From JAZKBN01 sp040388605 (lineage in GTDB: Bacteria; Bacteroidota; Bacteroidia; Cytophagales; Flexibacteraceae), in the NCBI GenBank assembly GCA_040388605.1, contig JAZKBN010000019.1, positions 1 through 35,581 on the forward strand: a stretch of 35,581 nt of DNA, read 5' to 3'. The notes under the pieces are model-generated. The model did no database searches. It was not told the origin of the DNA and saw only the letters and a list, made by a program, of their open reading frames with translations. Position 1 is the first letter of the stretch; every line of letters begins with the position of its first letter. This document shows, piece by piece, positions 33,704-35,581 of this stretch. Position numbers and translations under genes: made by a program.

Positions 33704-33916
33704 TTACACCTTTGGCTTATCAGTGAATTTTATTCGGTTGGGGTTTAGCTGCTCAACAGAACCATCTTCAAATTCCACCAAGGCAAGCGTAACGCCAATT
33801 GAAATGCCGTTTTCGGCTGCGAGCGGGTAACTGCTCCATTGGTGAAAAATTGCAGGCAAGGTAAAGCCGCCTGAGCCGTCGGTATGCATTGATACCAGGA
33901 TTTTCCTGTAAGTCAT
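33704..33916 (-). CDS. small hypothetical protein of 70 residues
   Basis: 70 residues, no signal peptide or membrane segment. The sequence has a beta-like pattern (ISIGVTLALVEFEDGSVEQL) and ends with NPNRIKFTDKPKV, which resembles short conserved Bacteroidota proteins, though I cannot name the family. A full -33/-7 promoter match (33978-34008) stands about 60 nt upstream, which strongly supports a real gene. It lies between the prenyltransferase (convergent) and the glycosyltransferase (same strand, 153 nt upstream). Function unknown. Confidence 0.65.
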   Translation of the reverse strand: MTYRKILVSMHTDGSGGFTLPAIFHQWSSYPLAAENGISIGVTLALVEFEDGSVEQLNPNRIKFTDKPKV

Positions 33917-33977
33917 ATATGTATTTATTAAAATGCCGGAAGTATTTTGGCACAGCTTACACTGTAAAACAGTAATT

Positions 33978-34008
33978 CAAAATTACCGACAGAAAGGCTT
34001 TTAACAAA
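33978..34008 (-). promoter_or_regulatory. full Bacteroidota promoter of the 70-residue gene
   Basis: On the minus strand TTTG (34008-34005), a 19-nt spacer, then TAATTTTG (33985-33978). Both boxes match the TTTG / TAnnTTTG consensus exactly, with ideal spacing. The start of transcription should fall near 33971, giving a leader of about 55 nt. Confidence 0.65.
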
Positions 34009-34027
34009 TTCTGCAGGTACTGATTTC

Positions 34028-34079
34028 AGCATCCTGGTAATAAAAGGAAGCATGCGCTCCATTTTACTATCAGGATGCT
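34028..34079. repeat. long imperfect stem-loop across the glycosyltransferase stop codon
   Basis: AGCATCCTG (34028-34036) and CAGGATGCT (34071-34079) are perfect 9-bp arms; the 34 nt between them are partly self-complementary around an ATGC centre. The right arm covers the stop codon and last codons of the minus-strand glycosyltransferase. On the + strand CTTTTTGCTTTTT follows at once, as in an intrinsic terminator. Confidence 0.5.
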
Positions 34080-35263
34080 CTTTTTGCTTTTTCCCAAAGC
34101 ACGCTTTGATTGCCTTTCAGCCATCGGCGAAAACCGAGGAAAACGCTTAGGTTCATTATAAAGAAATAGTAAGGCACAAACAGCACCTTTACTTTTATGC
34201 GCCTGTTTGCAAGGTACCAGCCCAGGAGGCTCATGGCATAAAATAACACCTGTCCCAGCATGAGCAGGCTATAAATTCCGGGCATTCCGGCACTTAACTC
34301 AGTAAAGCAAAGCCATGCATTTACAGGTATAATAAGGGCAAGGCACAGCGGTGTTAAAGACCAACGCAATACCCTGTGCGACACATACTGGAAGGTAAGA
34401 ATACCATATCGGAAAATATTAAGCAGGTAAGCCAAACGAATGATGCTTTGAATGCCGCCTGCGCAAATCCTGATTTTGCGCTTGAACTCCTCGGCTACAT
34501 CGGCGGTGGGTTTTTCCATGGCAATAGCCTCGGGTTCGTAAACCACTTTGTAACCCTTGCCTGCAATGCGAAGGGAAATCATGAAATCATCGAGCAGGGT
34601 ATCTTTCTCAACTACCTCGAAAAGCTCGGTTCGTAGTGAGAAAAGCTCACCGGCTGCGCCTACAACGGTGCAAAGCTCGCTGTCCCAACGTTTGAGGGTG
34701 CTTTCGTATTTCCAATATATGCCTTCGCCCGCTCCGCTGGCGTGCTCGGCGCCTTCCTGTATTATTTGCTTTTCGCCGGCAACACAGCCGGTTTCAGGCA
34801 GGTTATAATGCCTTACAATATTCTTAATTGATGCAGGCGTGAGCAGTGTATTTGCATCACAGAATATGGTGATAGGGGTGGTAACATGCTCCATGCCCCG
34901 GTTCATGGCTCCTATTTTACCGGCACGGGCATCGCGGTGCAGCACGGTAATGCGGGGATGCTTACTAAGCAAGTCAGGTGAGCCGTCGTTAGAGCCGTCG
35001 GTTACAAAAAGCAGGGTGAGCTTATCTGCCGGGTAATCTAATTCAAGGCAGTTTTTTACCTTGTCTTCAAGAAAATCGGCTTCATTATAAGAGGCTATCA
35101 GCAGCGTAACAGGCGGGTATTCCTTAAGCACAGGCAAAACCGGTTTCCCTTTAAAGGCACGCCTGATTTTTATTAAAAGCCAAAGCAATATGCCATATCC
35201 CAAATAAGAGTAGAATATAAGCAGCAACGAAAACCAAAAGAAAACCTGTAAAGCTAAGTTCAT
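34070..35263 (-). CDS. membrane glycosyltransferase family 2
   Basis: 397 residues. One N-terminal membrane helix (about 5-30), a cytoplasmic GT-A domain (about 50-275) and three or four C-terminal helices (about 283-385), the layout of processive or BcsA-like GT2 enzymes. Motifs: LLIASYNEADFL, VTDGSNDGS with Asp89, FCDANTLL with Asp136 (metal-binding D-x-D equivalent) and LLDDFMIS with Asp225/226 (presumed base). The C-terminal QxxRW motif of true synthases is replaced by RKIRICAGGIQS, so this may transfer single sugars or have altered processivity. Possible products are exopolysaccharide or glycolipids; no other sugar gene is near to tell. A -7-like box (TAGCTTTG, 35422-35415) lies about 150 nt upstream but without a good -33 element. 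Confidence 0.9.
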   Translation of the reverse strand: MNLALQVFFWFSLLLIFYSYLGYGILLWLLIKIRRAFKGKPVLPVLKEYPPVTLLIASYNEADFLEDKVKNCLELDYPADKLTLLFVTDGSNDGSPDLLSKHPRITVLHRDARAGKIGAMNRGMEHVTTPITIFCDANTLLTPASIKNIVRHYNLPETGCVAGEKQIIQEGAEHASGAGEGIYWKYESTLKRWDSELCTVVGAAGELFSLRTELFEVVEKDTLLDDFMISLRIAGKGYKVVYEPEAIAMEKPTADVAEEFKRKIRICAGGIQSIIRLAYLLNIFRYGILTFQYVSHRVLRWSLTPLCLALIIPVNAWLCFTELSAGMPGIYSLLMLGQVLFYAMSLLGWYLANRRIKVKVLFVPYYFFIMNLSVFLGFRRWLKGNQSVLWEKAKRAS

Positions 35264-35581
35264 TTAATATTTACCGGTTAAAACCCCGGTCTGGTATGTT
35301 CTGAAATTAAACTGCGTACTCAGCCGGGTCAAAAGGTGCCCTGCATTATACCGGTATTATGCCAATTCAGGTATTGACCTGAAATTCTATTAACCAAAGT
35401 GCGTTACCCGGTTTCAAAGCTAATAATTCATTTACAGGTAATATACATATTGCTGCCAAATGCAAAAAGAGAGGCCGCCGGGCCCCTCCTTATTACTTAG
35501 GCAGTGTTCAGGTTTTCAGGAACATTTGTCGCGTCCTAAAAAAGGTTGACAGGATTAGGGTTAAATCCTGAAATTATTTGA
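35264..35581. other. right edge, intergenic
   Basis: No complete gene. It holds a possible -7 box for the glycosyltransferase (minus strand TAGCTTTG, 35422-35415) and a strong minus-strand terminator (35464-35488). On the minus strand a frame is open from the window edge for about 14 codons to a TAG at 35538-35536, possibly the end of a gene further right; this is too short to name. Confidence 0.4.
35464..35488 (-). terminator. intrinsic terminator at the right edge
   Basis: On the minus strand GAGGGGCC, loop CGGC, GGCCTCTC (8 bp with one G-T pair), then TTTTT. It implies a minus-strand gene ending just beyond or at the window edge. Confidence 0.75.

Noticed and set aside
35489..35581. Leader peptide M-F-L-K-T ahead of the right-edge terminator
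   Set aside because: A five-codon frame near a hairpin is expected by chance, and no regulated gene is visible downstream.

Overview
The window looks like chromosomal DNA of a member of the Bacteroidota, probably an environmental Chitinophagia or Sphingobacteriia-like lineage (the class is my inference). Evidence: a type IX secretion type B C-terminal domain; a Bat (von Willebrand A) gene cluster; the gene order miaB - sigma-54 activator - lptE - TPR protein - secG; a free-standing 510-residue biotin carboxylase; a small protein of the kind usually labelled phosphoribosylpyrophosphate synthetase in this phylum; TAnnTTTG-type -7 boxes; and a near absence of Shine-Dalgarno sequences. No tRNA, rRNA, intact insertion sequence, CRISPR array or prophage was recognised.

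Layout. Positions 1-4.5 kb: a small helix-turn-helix regulator (-), a stand-alone CheR methyltransferase (+) and a cytoplasmic GH31 alpha-glucosidase (-), the last two converging on a shared hairpin. Positions 4.55-6.0 kb: a 1.45-kb stretch without genes that contains two tandem GCAA-capped hairpins and ends in an unusual crossed inverted repeat followed by a T run. Positions 6.0-12.3 kb (+): a rearranged Bat operon, made of a membrane protein with a Bat-operon-like architecture, BatA, a 1026-residue TerB-like/ABC transporter fusion, and a BatC-like TPR protein. MoxR, DUF58, BatB and BatD are absent from this window. Positions 12.3-18.3 kb (-): a DUF559-like putative nuclease, ClpX, a DUF4199 membrane protein, a large secreted T9SS cargo protein and a 113-residue protein.

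Positions 18.5-24.4 kb (-) form one probable operon read from a TATCTTTG promoter: miaB, a receiver-less sigma-54 activator (interrupted by an assembly gap of 10 N), lptE, a long acidic TPR protein and secG, closed by a clear terminator. Positions 24.6-33.6 kb (+): ligA, a DoxX-like membrane protein, biotin carboxylase, a periplasmic sorbosone-dehydrogenase-type beta-propeller, a TonB-dependent receptor and a UbiA-family prenyltransferase. Positions 33.7-35.3 kb (-): a 70-residue protein with a textbook Bacteroidota promoter and a membrane glycosyltransferase.

How the genes fit together: most are housekeeping (protein quality control, tRNA modification, DNA ligation, fatty-acid precursor supply, LPS and protein export). 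The most unusual parts are the Bat/TerB-ABC operon, the structured non-coding DNA before it, and several palindromic elements, one of which lies inside the leader peptide of the TonB receptor. All statements come from reading the sequence; no database search was run.
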